From Bacteroidia bacterium (GTDB lineage: Bacteria > Bacteroidota > Bacteroidia > Palsa-965): a stretch of DNA of 64,000 nucleotides. The DNA is taken from NCBI GenBank assembly GCA_025454955.1, contig JALONL010000020.1, positions 1-64,000 on the forward strand, in the 5' to 3' direction. Of this stretch, positions 8,576 to 17,513 are shown piece by piece. Both the position numbers and the translations under genes were made by a program. A model generated the notes under the pieces. It made no database searches, was not told the origin of the DNA, and worked only from the letters and a program-made list of their open reading frames with translations. How positions within the stretch are numbered: position 1 is the first letter of the stretch; every line of letters starts with the position of its first letter.

Positions 8576-9322
8576 GTGGAATTAAAAGAAGATCATCCGT
8601 TCAAAGAAGCATTTCAAAAGTTGTCGGTGTTTGGAAAAACCGATGTGAAACAATATTACCGGCATACAGAGCCGGAGCTCTCCAATACTGCCATGAACTG
8701 GCGTATTCATAATTTCATTCAGTCGGGAGAACTGAAAAGTGTGGGGCGGGGGCGTTATACATTTAAGGCGGGCAATTATTTCAGTCCGGTGGTTTCTTCT
8801 GGTTTACGCAGGTTGTATAAACAACTTGCATCACAATTTCCTTTTGCTTCAATTTGCGTATGGGATACCCGTGCATTAACAGAGTTTATGCAGCATGTGC
8901 CGGGCAGGCATTTTGTGCTTATTGAAGCCGAGAAAGATGTGGCAGAGGCTGTTTTTTTCTTCCTCAAAGAGAAAAGAAAAAATGTGTTTCTCAAGCCCGA
9001 TTTAAAAGTGCTGGAGTATTACACTCCCTCTCATTCTGATTCGATAATTGTTTTACCGCTTGTTTCACAGTCGCCTCTTGAGCAGTACAAGAATGTAAAC
9101 ACGGCTTCTCTCGAAAAAATGTTGGTTGATGTGTTCAGCAATGAGACATTGTTTGCGGCATATCAGGGCAATGAAATGCTCACGATCTTTAAAAACGCGT
9201 TTTCAAAATACCTTATCCGGGAAAGTACATTGCTCCGCTACGCAGGGCGCAAAGGGAAACGCGAAGAAATTATAGAGTATTTGAAAAAAATTACTGATTT
9301 TGGCACAGGTTCCGGCACTTAA
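8576..9322 (+). CDS. Type IV toxin-antitoxin AbiEi-like antitoxin / regulator
   Basis: About 248 residues. The N-terminal 60 residues look like the winged-helix domain of AbiEi/DUF6577 proteins ('FGKTDVKQYYRHTEPELSNT', 'NWRIHNFIQSGEL', 'VGRGRYTF'). The rest is the antitoxin/DNA-binding companion domain. No ATG exists near the expected N-terminus; a TTG (8570) is within the promoter box, so GTG 8576 is the preferred start, with low certainty. It ends just before the AbiEii start, so the two are co-transcribed. In this family the protein represses its operon and neutralises the nucleotidyltransferase toxin. The locus is visibly more AT-rich than its flanks, which suggests transfer. Confidence 0.75.
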   Translation: MELKEDHPFKEAFQKLSVFGKTDVKQYYRHTEPELSNTAMNWRIHNFIQSGELKSVGRGRYTFKAGNYFSPVVSSGLRRLYKQLASQFPFASICVWDTRALTEFMQHVPGRHFVLIEAEKDVAEAVFFFLKEKRKNVFLKPDLKVLEYYTPSHSDSIIVLPLVSQSPLEQYKNVNTASLEKMLVDVFSNETLFAAYQGNEMLTIFKNAFSKYLIRESTLLRYAGRKGKREEIIEYLKKITDFGTGSGT

Positions 9323-9338
9323 CCGTGAAAATGTGTAT

Positions 9339-10418
9339 ATGATAAATAAAGAATCACTATCGGCCGAATGGATTGCACAGGTTTCGGCTGAAAACAGGAA
9401 AGCAGATAAAATACTTATTGAAAAAACCATCAGGGCACTTTTGCTGCTTGAAGGGCTTGTGCTGAGCAAGCTGCCATTTATATTCAAAGGCGGAACGGCT
9501 TTGATGCTTTTGTTTGATTCGTCGAAACGTTTGTCAATTGATATAGACATTCTCGTATCGGAACAGGGGTTGGATGTGGAGCAGTTTTTTCCTGTATTTA
9601 CAGAAGCACAGGGTTTTCACAGGGTTGAATTGCAGCAGCGCAACAGCGACGGGCGTATAAGAAAAGCACATTATAAATTTTATTACAAGCCCGTAACCGC
9701 TGTGGCTGCAGAAGATTATGTGCTGTTGGATGTGGTTTTCGACAGTAATCATTACCAGCATGAGTTATCTCTTCCCATTCGTTCAAAATTTATGCTGAAT
9801 GCGGGAGAAGATATTCTGGTAAGAGTTCCATCGGCCGAAGATTTGCTGGGCGATAAGCTGACTGCCTTTGCACCCAATACAACCGGCATTCCCTACGAAA
9901 GAAGCGGCAACAGCATGTCGATGGAAATTATCAAACAATTGTATGATATAGGGAATCTGTTTGAAGTAGTTTCAACGCCTGCGGTTATCCGCGAAACATT
10001 CATCCGTTTTTCCCGGGCCGGAATATCGCTCAGAAATCTGGCAGGTGCGGATTATACGCATGTATCGGCCGATATTTTTGAAACGGCGCTTTGCCTCAGC
10101 CTGCGGGGTGCAGCAGGAACGGGTAATTTTTCAGCGCTGCAGAAAGGTATTCAGCGGGTAAGCAGTTTTATTTTCTCCGAGTCGTACTATATCGAAAAAG
10201 CAATTTTACATGCTGCGCGTGCAGCTTACCTTGCCAAACTTGCCGAAAGCAATGCCGATACTTTGCACAGGTATGGAAATGCAACCGAGATATCAGGACT
10301 TCAGATTGCGAGTCCGCATCTGGGCAAACTTCAGAAGCTGAAAAAATCAAATCCCGAAGCATTTTTCTATTGGTACCAGGCTATACGATTGGCTGAGAAA
10401 CAGGCCATCAGTGCCTGA
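9339..10418 (+). CDS. AbiEii/AbiGii-type nucleotidyltransferase toxin
   Basis: A 359-residue protein with the DNA-polymerase-beta-like nucleotidyltransferase core: KGGTAL at residues 50-55 and RLSIDIDIL at 64-72, in which D68 and D70 are the expected metal-binding acids. Such toxins transfer nucleotides to cellular RNA (tRNA in characterised relatives) and halt growth, giving abortive phage defence when paired with AbiEi. The chosen ATG leaves a 16-nt gap after AbiEi; an in-frame TTG at 9300 would instead overlap it. The 3' end overlaps the convergent LamG gene by 11 nt. Its length is slightly above the usual ~300 residues. All visible catalytic motifs are intact, so it is probably functional. 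Confidence 0.85.
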   Translation: MINKESLSAEWIAQVSAENRKADKILIEKTIRALLLLEGLVLSKLPFIFKGGTALMLLFDSSKRLSIDIDILVSEQGLDVEQFFPVFTEAQGFHRVELQQRNSDGRIRKAHYKFYYKPVTAVAAEDYVLLDVVFDSNHYQHELSLPIRSKFMLNAGEDILVRVPSAEDLLGDKLTAFAPNTTGIPYERSGNSMSMEIIKQLYDIGNLFEVVSTPAVIRETFIRFSRAGISLRNLAGADYTHVSADIFETALCLSLRGAAGTGNFSALQKGIQRVSSFIFSESYYIEKAILHAARAAYLAKLAESNADTLHRYGNATEISGLQIASPHLGKLQKLKKSNPEAFFYWYQAIRLAEKQAISA

Positions 10419-11484
10419 TGATGACAGGAATTACTTTTTGCACTTGGCCTGAATACCTCACCAGATAAAATCCCTGCGGGAGATTGGCAGGAATTACACC
10501 ATTTCCCGAGGGCAATACGAAGCTTGATAACAAACGACCTGAACCATCAAGCAATTCGATTGCGGCCTGCGCATCGGGGCCTGAAATATGCAAATTGGTT
10601 CCCGCACACAGCACCAGCACAGAAGAAATTGCACTTTGCGGTGCCGATGTAGTTGCCGAACGCAGCACCCACACCGGCCCGGCAGGGGCAGATCCGCCAT
10701 AACGCACATCGCCGGGACTGGGCCCGCCCGCTGCTGTGGATGCATCAAGCAGCACATTGCCGCTGCCTTCGTCGAAATGATAAAGGCAGGCTGTGACCGA
10801 ATCGGCGGTGTGAAGCAGCGGTGGTGTAAAAGTGCCGGTATAGCGAATTACAGTTGAAAAGCGTAGTTCATCGATGTGGCCGTTGAAAGAAGGATATACT
10901 GCATTGTCATAATCATGTTTCTCGGCACCGATAACGAGGTACGGATCGTTTGGCCACGATGTGCTGCGGCCATCGCGGTAGCTTATGTTGCCTGCAGGCC
11001 CGGAGGCGCTACCGTCTGCAACACCATCAACAAACAAACTGATTTGCCCGGTAGCCGAATTGCGTGTAACCGCAATATGATGCCAGAGCTGATCGGCCAC
11101 ATTTATATTACCAATCAGCGTATAAGATGAACTGCCATTGTTAACACCTGCGGCAATGCGACTGCCGGCCAGCGAGATGCCAAAATCGCCGTAATCGCCA
11201 TTTCCAAAAATGTCGCGGTCAATAATTACATGCCCCAGCGTCCAGTCGTCGTTATTGCCCTGGGCGGCATTGCTACCGAGCGGATTATCGCTTGCGGCGG
11301 CCAGCAGATCAAACTCAATGGTAAAGTCGAATGCAATATCAGCAGGACGCTGCGGAGCATCGAGTGCAATTTTTACACGATCAATATCGCCCGTGCCATG
11401 CCCGTAAAAACGCATACAATAATTCTGGGCATGAAGAAATACACAGGAGAGAGCCAATCCGATACTTATAAGTAATGCTTTCAT
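10408..11484 (-). CDS. LamG-domain protein with T9SS type A sorting domain
   Basis: A 358-residue secreted protein. The signal peptide is MKALLISIGLALSCVFLHAQ; the earlier in-frame codons to 11520 are not needed. A LamG/concanavalin-A-like jelly-roll domain (about 35-245) includes 'DQLWHHIAVTRNSATGQISLFVDG', the hallmark LamG strand pair, and 'FNGHIDELRFS'. The C-terminal ~75 residues ('AIELLDGSGRLLSSFVLPSG ... LPQGFYLVRYSG') match the T9SS type A C-terminal domain that targets proteins across the outer membrane. Probably a cell-surface or secreted adhesin or carbohydrate-binding protein. It is convergent with, and overlaps by 11 nt, the AbiEii gene. Confidence 0.85.
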   Translation of the reverse strand: MKALLISIGLALSCVFLHAQNYCMRFYGHGTGDIDRVKIALDAPQRPADIAFDFTIEFDLLAAASDNPLGSNAAQGNNDDWTLGHVIIDRDIFGNGDYGDFGISLAGSRIAAGVNNGSSSYTLIGNINVADQLWHHIAVTRNSATGQISLFVDGVADGSASGPAGNISYRDGRSTSWPNDPYLVIGAEKHDYDNAVYPSFNGHIDELRFSTVIRYTGTFTPPLLHTADSVTACLYHFDEGSGNVLLDASTAAGGPSPGDVRYGGSAPAGPVWVLRSATTSAPQSAISSVLVLCAGTNLHISGPDAQAAIELLDGSGRLLSSFVLPSGNGVIPANLPQGFYLVRYSGQVQKVIPVIIRH

Positions 11485-11536
11485 TACACAAAAGGTAAAA
11501 GAAACAAAATGAAATAGCAAAAGGGAAGAAGCCCCC

Positions 11537-13402
11537 TTACTTCGGCTCGTACACCTCTACCTTAATATTATCAATAAGCATACTCGTTCCGCCATTATTC
11601 CATATTCCGGCCGATAAAGTATCGCGCGAATGAAGAATAACCGGCGTAATATAATCGGCATGAATGCGGTTCCATTGCCCGTACTTCACTGCGGTGGAAT
11701 CGAAATTCTGCCCCGAATAGCCATAATGTTGTCTGCCAAGCATCAGGTTGTCGAAATTTAGCAACACAGCAGCCGATTTTTCGAGGCCAAACACATCGGC
11801 ACTTATTCTTACTCTTACATGATCTCTGGCAGTAAGTTGCCTGTAACGCCTAAGGATATGAATGGCATATTTATTTTCACTATTAAGCAGCATACTTTTT
11901 TTACTTCCCCCTGAGCCAAGTGTATCGCAAATAAATTTTGAATCGAATTTTACCGGCTGCTCAAAACCTTCATCAAGCAATGTGGTTTTGTTGTATTTGT
12001 GCAACACTTCATCCAAAGGAGCAGCATTCCAACGGTCGATCTCCAATAACTCTTCTGCACCAGGCGGTACAGCCGTTCGACCAAAAATGGCCAGGTAGTA
12101 ATCAGCAGTCATCCGGTCGCCGCTGATTATGTAGGCCCTTGACTGCCACATCTGAAAAATACTCAGCAAAAAAGTAAAACCGGTGGCGGCATAGAAAATG
12201 CTTTTCCACACCACTCGTTTAGCCACAGCCACCAGCAAAAATCCCAGCGGAATAGCCATAATACCCACCGACTGCACCATAGGCCGCTGGCTCCACGAGG
12301 TGGCATACCACCAGCATTCCCAACTGCTTACCACCCAAAGATTGATAATGAAAAAACTGAAAAGCGGAAGAAACAACTTCCGGTGTGCCTTCCACAAGGC
12401 CACAAACCCCAACGTGGCAATGGCCATGAGCGGAGTATAAACAAACCAGCCCTTTTTAAAGCTGAACAGAAACTTGAGCGTAAACGGATGCAGAAAATCA
12501 AAACCTTCGGAGTGATGATAGGTTGTCCATTTTCCACTGGTGTATTTCCAATAGGCCAACTGAATAAATCCAACCGCCACCACCGCTATGCCCAATACCA
12601 TCACATCGGTCTTGCGCTGCCAGATCAGTTTTATTTTGTCTTTCAAATCCTGCCAATTGCCAATGCCCCAAAACAACGGAATGAGCACCAGCACTAATTC
12701 CGACGGACGCGTAATAGTTACCCAGCCAATTACCGCACCAATAAACAAGGCAAGTTTTACCGAAGGATTTTCGTGCCATTTAATGGTAAGCAACAGCAAC
12801 AGCACATTGCCCGCAAACAAATAGTTGTGCGGCATGGTGGTATCAAAACAGGCATAGTAAAACTGGTTGGTGCCTATCGAAACAAGCAGCAGCAGCAACG
12901 CCGCCATCCTGTCGCCAAACCAGCGCAACAAAATGCGTCTTAGCAGAAACAGCCCCAGAATACTGTAAAACAATCCAGAGAGAATGGCGGCATACTGATA
13001 AGGCGGAGAAAAACCGTCGGCCGGTGCGCCTGTGAGTATAGCCGCGGCATGTCCGGCCATAAAAAACGGAAACATGGCAATTGACTGCCCCACAGGGTAC
13101 ACATTCACCTGACGGTTTTTTTCCGTGTTATAAAACTGATACTTCGGCCGGTCGGTCTGGTATTTCCTGTCGAGCGAGTCTTTCCATTGGGAATTTTCAA
13201 TACCCGCATCATTATAAATAACTGTAGCGGGCAAATACATATAATATCCGTAAATATCCCAGCTCAGGGCATTTGAACCTGATATATAAGTAGGATAAGA
13301 GCGTATTACATTTGCCTGAAACCCGATATAAAGCAAGCCCAGCACACACACTGCAGCAAACGACACCCTATTGGCAAGCGGCCAGAATACTCTCCTCAAC
13401 AT
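11537..13402 (-). CDS. Polytopic GT-C-like glycosyltransferase
   Basis: A 621-residue membrane protein with about 11-12 hydrophobic segments up to residue ~440, then a ~170-residue extracytoplasmic beta-rich domain. Near the N-terminus a loop after TM1 contains 'SWDIYGYYMYLPA', the acidic loop position typical of GT-C glycosyltransferases (ArnT/PMT-type) that use polyprenyl-phosphate sugars. The C-terminal domain resembles a carbohydrate-binding jelly roll. The start is ATG 13402 (TTG 13420 also in frame), preceded after 4 nt by a TATTTATG near-match to the -7 box. It probably glycosylates an envelope polysaccharide or protein; the substrate is unknown. It follows the 7-TM gene by 39 nt on the same strand. 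Confidence 0.65.
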   Translation of the reverse strand: MLRRVFWPLANRVSFAAVCVLGLLYIGFQANVIRSYPTYISGSNALSWDIYGYYMYLPATVIYNDAGIENSQWKDSLDRKYQTDRPKYQFYNTEKNRQVNVYPVGQSIAMFPFFMAGHAAAILTGAPADGFSPPYQYAAILSGLFYSILGLFLLRRILLRWFGDRMAALLLLLVSIGTNQFYYACFDTTMPHNYLFAGNVLLLLLTIKWHENPSVKLALFIGAVIGWVTITRPSELVLVLIPLFWGIGNWQDLKDKIKLIWQRKTDVMVLGIAVVAVGFIQLAYWKYTSGKWTTYHHSEGFDFLHPFTLKFLFSFKKGWFVYTPLMAIATLGFVALWKAHRKLFLPLFSFFIINLWVVSSWECWWYATSWSQRPMVQSVGIMAIPLGFLLVAVAKRVVWKSIFYAATGFTFLLSIFQMWQSRAYIISGDRMTADYYLAIFGRTAVPPGAEELLEIDRWNAAPLDEVLHKYNKTTLLDEGFEQPVKFDSKFICDTLGSGGSKKSMLLNSENKYAIHILRRYRQLTARDHVRVRISADVFGLEKSAAVLLNFDNLMLGRQHYGYSGQNFDSTAVKYGQWNRIHADYITPVILHSRDTLSAGIWNNGGTSMLIDNIKVEVYEPK

Positions 13403-13441
13403 ACTGCATAAATACAGCAAAAAAACAGAAGCAACAACGCT

Positions 13442-14104
13442 TTACCGGCTTTCTTCATTAAGCATCAATACACCTTTGGCCATCATCCACACACTTACTA
13501 TAACCAATATGTGCGAAATATCATTGTAGTTAAACCACTGCGAGAGCGAAATCCTGTAACCGTGTACAGCACCGGTAATGCCCGACACCAGCACACCTCC
13601 GGCAATCCATATACCACTCTTTTTCTGGTTTACAAACTGATAAAGATGCCAGCCCATAATGGGAAGAATGCCCACAGCGAGATGATACTTTACTATGGTA
13701 TAGGTCTGATAACTGATAAGCACAATAGTGGTAATAACCAACTGCGCAATAATAAAACCCTGAAGCAACCGCAATTTCGAGGGCCAGTATTGCTCCACAG
13801 TAGCCAGTTGCGCACCCGATACACCGGCCGATTGTACAAGACCCATAGTTAGCCAGATAGACAAATGCACATTATCGGGTGTGTAGGCCGATAAGCCATG
13901 AACAATTACACCAATGAGTGAAGCAATGCTGATGCCGGCAAAAAACCAGCGCCATAACCGCGCCGCACGCAACGTTACATCGTCGCGGATGAGCCTGCGC
14001 CAGGCAATGAGCCCGGCAATAAACATCATAATATTGGTGACCACTGTTACCGGATCACGTAGTACAAAATCACCACTCGTGATTTCGGTAGAATAATGCA
14101 GCAT
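13442..14104 (-). CDS. Uncharacterised seven-TM membrane protein
   Basis: A 220-residue protein with about seven hydrophobic helices and short loops. Polar residues lie inside or next to membrane segments (H in 'GVIVHGLSAY', 'YHLAVGILPIMGWHLY', 'GAVHGYRIS', and 'NYNDISHILVI' before the last helix). Buried histidines and an Asp before TM7 are reminiscent of CREST-type membrane hydrolases (ceramidase/PAQR relatives), but the full HxxxH motif is missing, so no function is assigned. An exact TACATTTG -7 box lies 28 nt upstream of the ATG. Confidence 0.7.
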   Translation of the reverse strand: MLHYSTEITSGDFVLRDPVTVVTNIMMFIAGLIAWRRLIRDDVTLRAARLWRWFFAGISIASLIGVIVHGLSAYTPDNVHLSIWLTMGLVQSAGVSGAQLATVEQYWPSKLRLLQGFIIAQLVITTIVLISYQTYTIVKYHLAVGILPIMGWHLYQFVNQKKSGIWIAGGVLVSGITGAVHGYRISLSQWFNYNDISHILVIVSVWMMAKGVLMLNEESR

Positions 14105-14132
14105 TGGGGAATCAGGTCAGATCGTTCCGGGG

Positions 14133-14140
14133 CAAATGTA
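14133..14140 (-). promoter_or_regulatory. -7 box TACATTTG for the 7-TM gene
   Basis: Minus-strand exact match to TAnnTTTG, ending 28 nt before the ATG at 14104. It may also drive the downstream glycosyltransferase and lies in the 40-nt gap behind the symporter start region. Confidence 0.5.
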
Positions 14141-14144
14141 CATA

Positions 14145-15518
14145 TTAGCGTCGATTTTGCCAGACCGTGCGCTGAAACACAATTACCACCACCCAGCCCA
14201 GCGCACTGGCTGCCGTGCCCCAGATCATGGCCGGGCACGAATTGGGGAAGAGCGTAAACGCAAACCACACACCCATGCCCGCCAGCATCGACACCATTGC
14301 CGCCACGCTGTTTGTGCTGCGCAGGAAAAGTCCGGTGCAGAGCGGCACAAACAAACCTACCAGACTAATGGCCGAGGCTTCGCTCACCAATTCGGCAATG
14401 TCGCGGCGGAATATGGCCATGCCTACCGACACCAGTGCCAGCCCGGCCACACACAGGCGCGTGCGCAGCAGCCGGCTCTTATCGGTTTGTGCGGGGCGCA
14501 GGTGTTGCAGTATGTTTTCGCTGAGAATGACTGCCGGGGCAAGCAACGCACCGCTGGCCGTACTCATTACCGCCGAAAGTAATGCACCGAAAAAGAAAAT
14601 CTGAAGCACCGGCCCGGTTTGCTGCATGATGAGTGTGGGCAAAGTAAGTTGCACATCGGCCGGAGTGGCTATAAGCAGTTTGGCCGCAAGCACCATGAGA
14701 ATGGGCAGAAACGCAATGGTCATATACATGCCCGCCGCCAGAAACGACGAACGCACGGCCACCTTTTCGCTGCGCGACGACATGACACGCTGAAAAACGT
14801 CCTGCTGCGGAATAGATCCAAGCCCGATACTTATCCACGCCGCCACAAACTCAAGTATGCCGGTGAAACTTTTGTCGGGCAAAATATCGAAACTGTTTGC
14901 AGGCGCGTGGTCAAGTACGGTTTCCATTCCGCCGGCTTTGTTTACCACAACCACGGTGGCTACAATGAGTCCGGCCACAATAAAAATGGTTTGCACAAAA
15001 TCGGTAAGCGATACACTCCACATGCCGCCGCTAATGGTGTAGGCCACCACCACGGCAGTGGAAACAAGTATGCCCGCCACCACCGACACTTCGGGCAAAA
15101 TGGTGTGAAGCACCAGACCCATAGCCACCATTTGTGCCGATACCCAGCCTATGTATGAAATCACCAGCACACTGCCTGCAATAAGTTCGGCGGCTTTTCC
15201 GAAACGTAAACGATAAAAATCGCCAAACGTATTCAGGTTCATCCGATACAGCGGCCGCGCAAAGAACAAACCCACCAGCACCAAACAAAGTGCTGCACCA
15301 AGCGGATCTTCCACCAGGCCGCTGCCGCCTTCTTCGGCAAAACGCGATGAGGCACCCAGCACCGTTTCGGAACCAAACCAGGTGGCAAACACCGTGGCCG
15401 CAGCCAGCGGCAGCGAAAGACGGCGACCGGCCAGAATAAAATCCTGATCGGTTTTTACACGACGTGCGGCATAAATGCCAATGAGCACATTGAGCAAAAG
15501 ATAGCCGATGATGAACAT
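14145..15518 (-). CDS. Sodium:solute symporter (SSS family)
   Basis: A 457-residue polytopic protein with about 12-13 TM helices. The SSS signature is clear: 'FILAGRRLSLPLAAATVFATWFGSETV' in TM1-2 and 'GGMWSVSLTDFVQTIFIVAGL' in the core. These transporters couple uptake of small solutes (sugars, amino acids, proline, pantothenate) to Na+; the substrate here is not deducible. The annotated ATG is chosen because 39 residues of in-frame upstream sequence lack any homology-like pattern and would overlap the promoter of the divergent methyltransferase gene; a CATCTTTG near-match -7 box lies about 15 nt upstream. Its neighbours are not functionally related in any obvious way. Confidence 0.88.
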   Translation of the reverse strand: MFIIGYLLLNVLIGIYAARRVKTDQDFILAGRRLSLPLAAATVFATWFGSETVLGASSRFAEEGGSGLVEDPLGAALCLVLVGLFFARPLYRMNLNTFGDFYRLRFGKAAELIAGSVLVISYIGWVSAQMVAMGLVLHTILPEVSVVAGILVSTAVVVAYTISGGMWSVSLTDFVQTIFIVAGLIVATVVVVNKAGGMETVLDHAPANSFDILPDKSFTGILEFVAAWISIGLGSIPQQDVFQRVMSSRSEKVAVRSSFLAAGMYMTIAFLPILMVLAAKLLIATPADVQLTLPTLIMQQTGPVLQIFFFGALLSAVMSTASGALLAPAVILSENILQHLRPAQTDKSRLLRTRLCVAGLALVSVGMAIFRRDIAELVSEASAISLVGLFVPLCTGLFLRSTNSVAAMVSMLAGMGVWFAFTLFPNSCPAMIWGTAASALGWVVVIVFQRTVWQNRR

Positions 15519-15590
15519 TGCAACCACGAAAGCAAAGATGCTTTTTTCGGCGCAAATCACATAAACCCGCAAATGGCAATTTGAAAGGAA

Positions 15591-15598
15591 TACCTTTG
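15591..15598 (+). promoter_or_regulatory. -7 box TACCTTTG, 3 nt before start codon
   Basis: Exact TAnnTTTG box followed after CAC by the ATG at 15602. This spacing leaves no room for a 5' leader. Confidence 0.6.
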
Positions 15599-15601
15599 CA
15601 C

Positions 15602-16819
15602 ATGCAACAAAAGCAAACGTACAACGGCCCGGCAATGAATGTGCTTATGGCCGAAGCACTCGAACTCTTCCTCGAAAAAGGTATGCCGGCCGATCGTGTG
15701 ATTGGCGAATTGTTTAAACGCCACCGCATAAAATTAGAAACTCGCCGCGCCGATGTGGCCGGCATGTTTACACTGCTTGTACGTTTCTGGAGACCGCTTT
15801 CCACCGCCGTGCAGTTTTCCGATCACCGAAGCAACGCTCAGGTGTTGCAACTGCTTAAAGCGGCCAGCTTGTGGAAAAGATTGTACGCTGGCAAACCCGC
15901 CGAAAGCGATGATGCGGCTCTGCTCGACCGGCTCAACAAGTACATGCGTGTGCGCAAACTCCGCGAATCGGTGGCCGACTGGATGGATGAGCAGGGTGTA
16001 AAAGAACTTGGCGAAGCACGCTGGGAAGATATGCTCAAGGCGCTCAACCGAAGTGCAACTGTATATCTGCGCACCAATACACTGAGCACCACGTCAGAAA
16101 AACTTCAGCAGCAACTTGCCGCCGAAGGAATTGAAACCACCGCCGAAAACGATTTGCCCGGAGCGTTGCGACTGAATCGCTATCAGAATGTGTTTGGCAC
16201 CAAAGCTTACGAAATGGGCTGGTTTGAAGTGCAGGACCTTTCTTCGCAGCGCGTGGGTGTGTTTGTGCAGGCCGAACCCGGAATGCGCGTGGCCGACGTG
16301 TGTGCAGGCAACGGCGGCAAAACGTTGCAGCTTGCCGCACTGCTTGGCAATAAGGGAAAACTTGTGGCGTTTGATGTGTCGGCAGCAAAACTCGACACAC
16401 TTCGCAAACGTGTGGCGCGCGCAGGTGCCGATACAGTGGAAGCAAAACATATTGCCGACGGAAAACAAATAAAACGACAGGAACCTGCGTTCGATCGTGT
16501 GCTGCTCGATGTGCCCTGCTCAGGAACAGGTGTGCTCAGAAGAAATCCCGATATACGCTGGAACCTGCATCCCGACGATCTTTCGCGCCTGCTGCACACA
16601 CAACAGCAACTGCTCGAAAACGGAAGCAAACTGCTCAAAACAGGTGGCAAACTCATTTATGCCACATGCAGCATCTGGCCATCGGAAGGTGAAGAGCAGA
16701 TACGTGCGTTTCTCTCCAAAAATCCCCGCTGGATTCTCGAAGATGAATACCGGACAGACCCGGTTCAGGAAAATAGTGATGGTTTTTACATGGCCAGGTT
16801 ATTTTTTTCTGGAGAATGA
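15602..16819 (+). CDS. RsmB/NOP-type RNA (cytosine-5) methyltransferase
   Basis: A 405-residue SAM-dependent methyltransferase. The N-terminal half is a NusB/PUA-like RNA-recognition region. The Rossmann domain has the SAM loop 'VADVCAGNGGKTLQLAAL', the motif IV 'LLDVPCSGTGVLRRNPD' (C306) and motif VI 'IYATCSIWPSEGE' (C356). The two cysteines are the catalytic pair of m5C RNA methyltransferases: the TC cysteine attacks C6 and the PC cysteine assists release. The target is probably 16S rRNA or tRNA. An in-frame upstream start at 15518 would lie in the divergent symporter's start region and is rejected in favour of ATG 15602. Confidence 0.9.
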   Translation: MQQKQTYNGPAMNVLMAEALELFLEKGMPADRVIGELFKRHRIKLETRRADVAGMFTLLVRFWRPLSTAVQFSDHRSNAQVLQLLKAASLWKRLYAGKPAESDDAALLDRLNKYMRVRKLRESVADWMDEQGVKELGEARWEDMLKALNRSATVYLRTNTLSTTSEKLQQQLAAEGIETTAENDLPGALRLNRYQNVFGTKAYEMGWFEVQDLSSQRVGVFVQAEPGMRVADVCAGNGGKTLQLAALLGNKGKLVAFDVSAAKLDTLRKRVARAGADTVEAKHIADGKQIKRQEPAFDRVLLDVPCSGTGVLRRNPDIRWNLHPDDLSRLLHTQQQLLENGSKLLKTGGKLIYATCSIWPSEGEEQIRAFLSKNPRWILEDEYRTDPVQENSDGFYMARLFFSGE

Positions 16820-17113
16820 CAGAAGATTTTTTTCTGACATTTTAAAACCGGCGCTTTGAAAAAAGATGATAACTAAAAGTCTCCATAATTGCTGTATATA
16901 TAGAAAAAACAATATTCTCCAAATATCTTTTTCAAATAACCATTCAAACAAAAAATACAAAAAAACGCTATTTCACTCATTTTCTTTGTTTTGCGGAGGC
17001 ATCGTAACAGCCTTATTAACAGAATTGTGTTGAAAAAATAGAGGTGACGTATTTTTTTTAAGCGATGATTTTTTTTTACTTCGTCGAAATAATTCTTCAA
17101 AACCAAAAAAACC
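16820..17113. other. AT-rich intergenic region upstream of the histone-like gene
   Basis: This 294-nt stretch is rich in A and T runs. I see no gene, no clean TAnnTTTG box and no strong hairpin. It presumably holds the promoter of the Lys-rich protein gene; a TACTTCG string at about 17078 is the nearest -7-like sequence. Confidence 0.5.
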
Positions 17114-17365
17114 ATGGCAAAGAAAGCAACCAAGAAAGCAGCTCCGAAGAAAGCTGCTGCAAAGAAGCCGGCCGCTAAAAAAGCTGCCAAGAAAGCTGCT
17201 CCGAAAAAAGCAACTAAAAAAGCTGCTAAGAAAGCTGCTCCTAAAAAAGCAACTAAGAAAGCCGCCAAAAAAGCTGCTCCGAAGAAAGCTGCCAAGAAAG
17301 CTGCTCCGAAGAAAGCTACCAAGAAAGCTGCTCCGAAGAAAGCTGCTCCGGCTCCTGCCAAGTAA
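17114..17365 (+). CDS. Histone H1-like lysine/alanine-rich DNA-binding protein
   Basis: An 83-residue protein made almost only of Lys, Ala and Pro with scattered Thr, built from repeats of the type KKAAPKKATKKA. It resembles the C-terminal tail of eukaryotic histone H1 and the small H1-like nucleoid proteins found in several Bacteroidota and in chlamydiae. It should be disordered, highly basic and bind DNA or RNA non-specifically, compacting the nucleoid. The coding DNA itself is a degenerate tandem repeat, so copy number can vary between strains and assemblies. The opposite strand shows long open frames rich in Ala/Phe that are only a by-product. A terminator follows 22 nt after the stop. 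Confidence 0.88.
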   Translation: MAKKATKKAAPKKAAAKKPAAKKAAKKAAPKKATKKAAKKAAPKKATKKAAKKAAPKKAAKKAAPKKATKKAAPKKAAPAPAK

Positions 17366-17387
17366 TTTTCGAATTACTGCAACAAAG

Positions 17388-17413
17388 GTCCTGCCTCTTC
17401 GGCAGGACTTTTT
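17388..17413 (+). terminator. Terminator of the histone-like gene
   Basis: Stem GTCCTGCC (17388-17395) with GGCAGGAC (17401-17408), 5-nt loop TCTTC, then TTTTT. Confidence 0.85.
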
Positions 17414-17480
17414 GTTTGCCCTTTTTCGCCCGCGCATTACCCTGTGTCATCACCAATCAGCTCAGATACCAGTGAAATAT

Positions 17481-17488
17481 TATCTTTG
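17481..17488 (+). promoter_or_regulatory. -7 box TATCTTTG for the lipoprotein gene
   Basis: Exact TAnnTTTG match 25 nt before the ATG at 17514. Confidence 0.55.
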
Positions 17489-17513
17489 AATTACTGAAAA
17501 CAACCAACACAAC

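Noticed and set aside
16873..17361. Long hydrophobic Ala/Phe-rich frame on the minus strand
   Set aside because: It is the reverse complement of the Lys/Ala repeats of the histone-like gene; overlap with that gene explains it fully.
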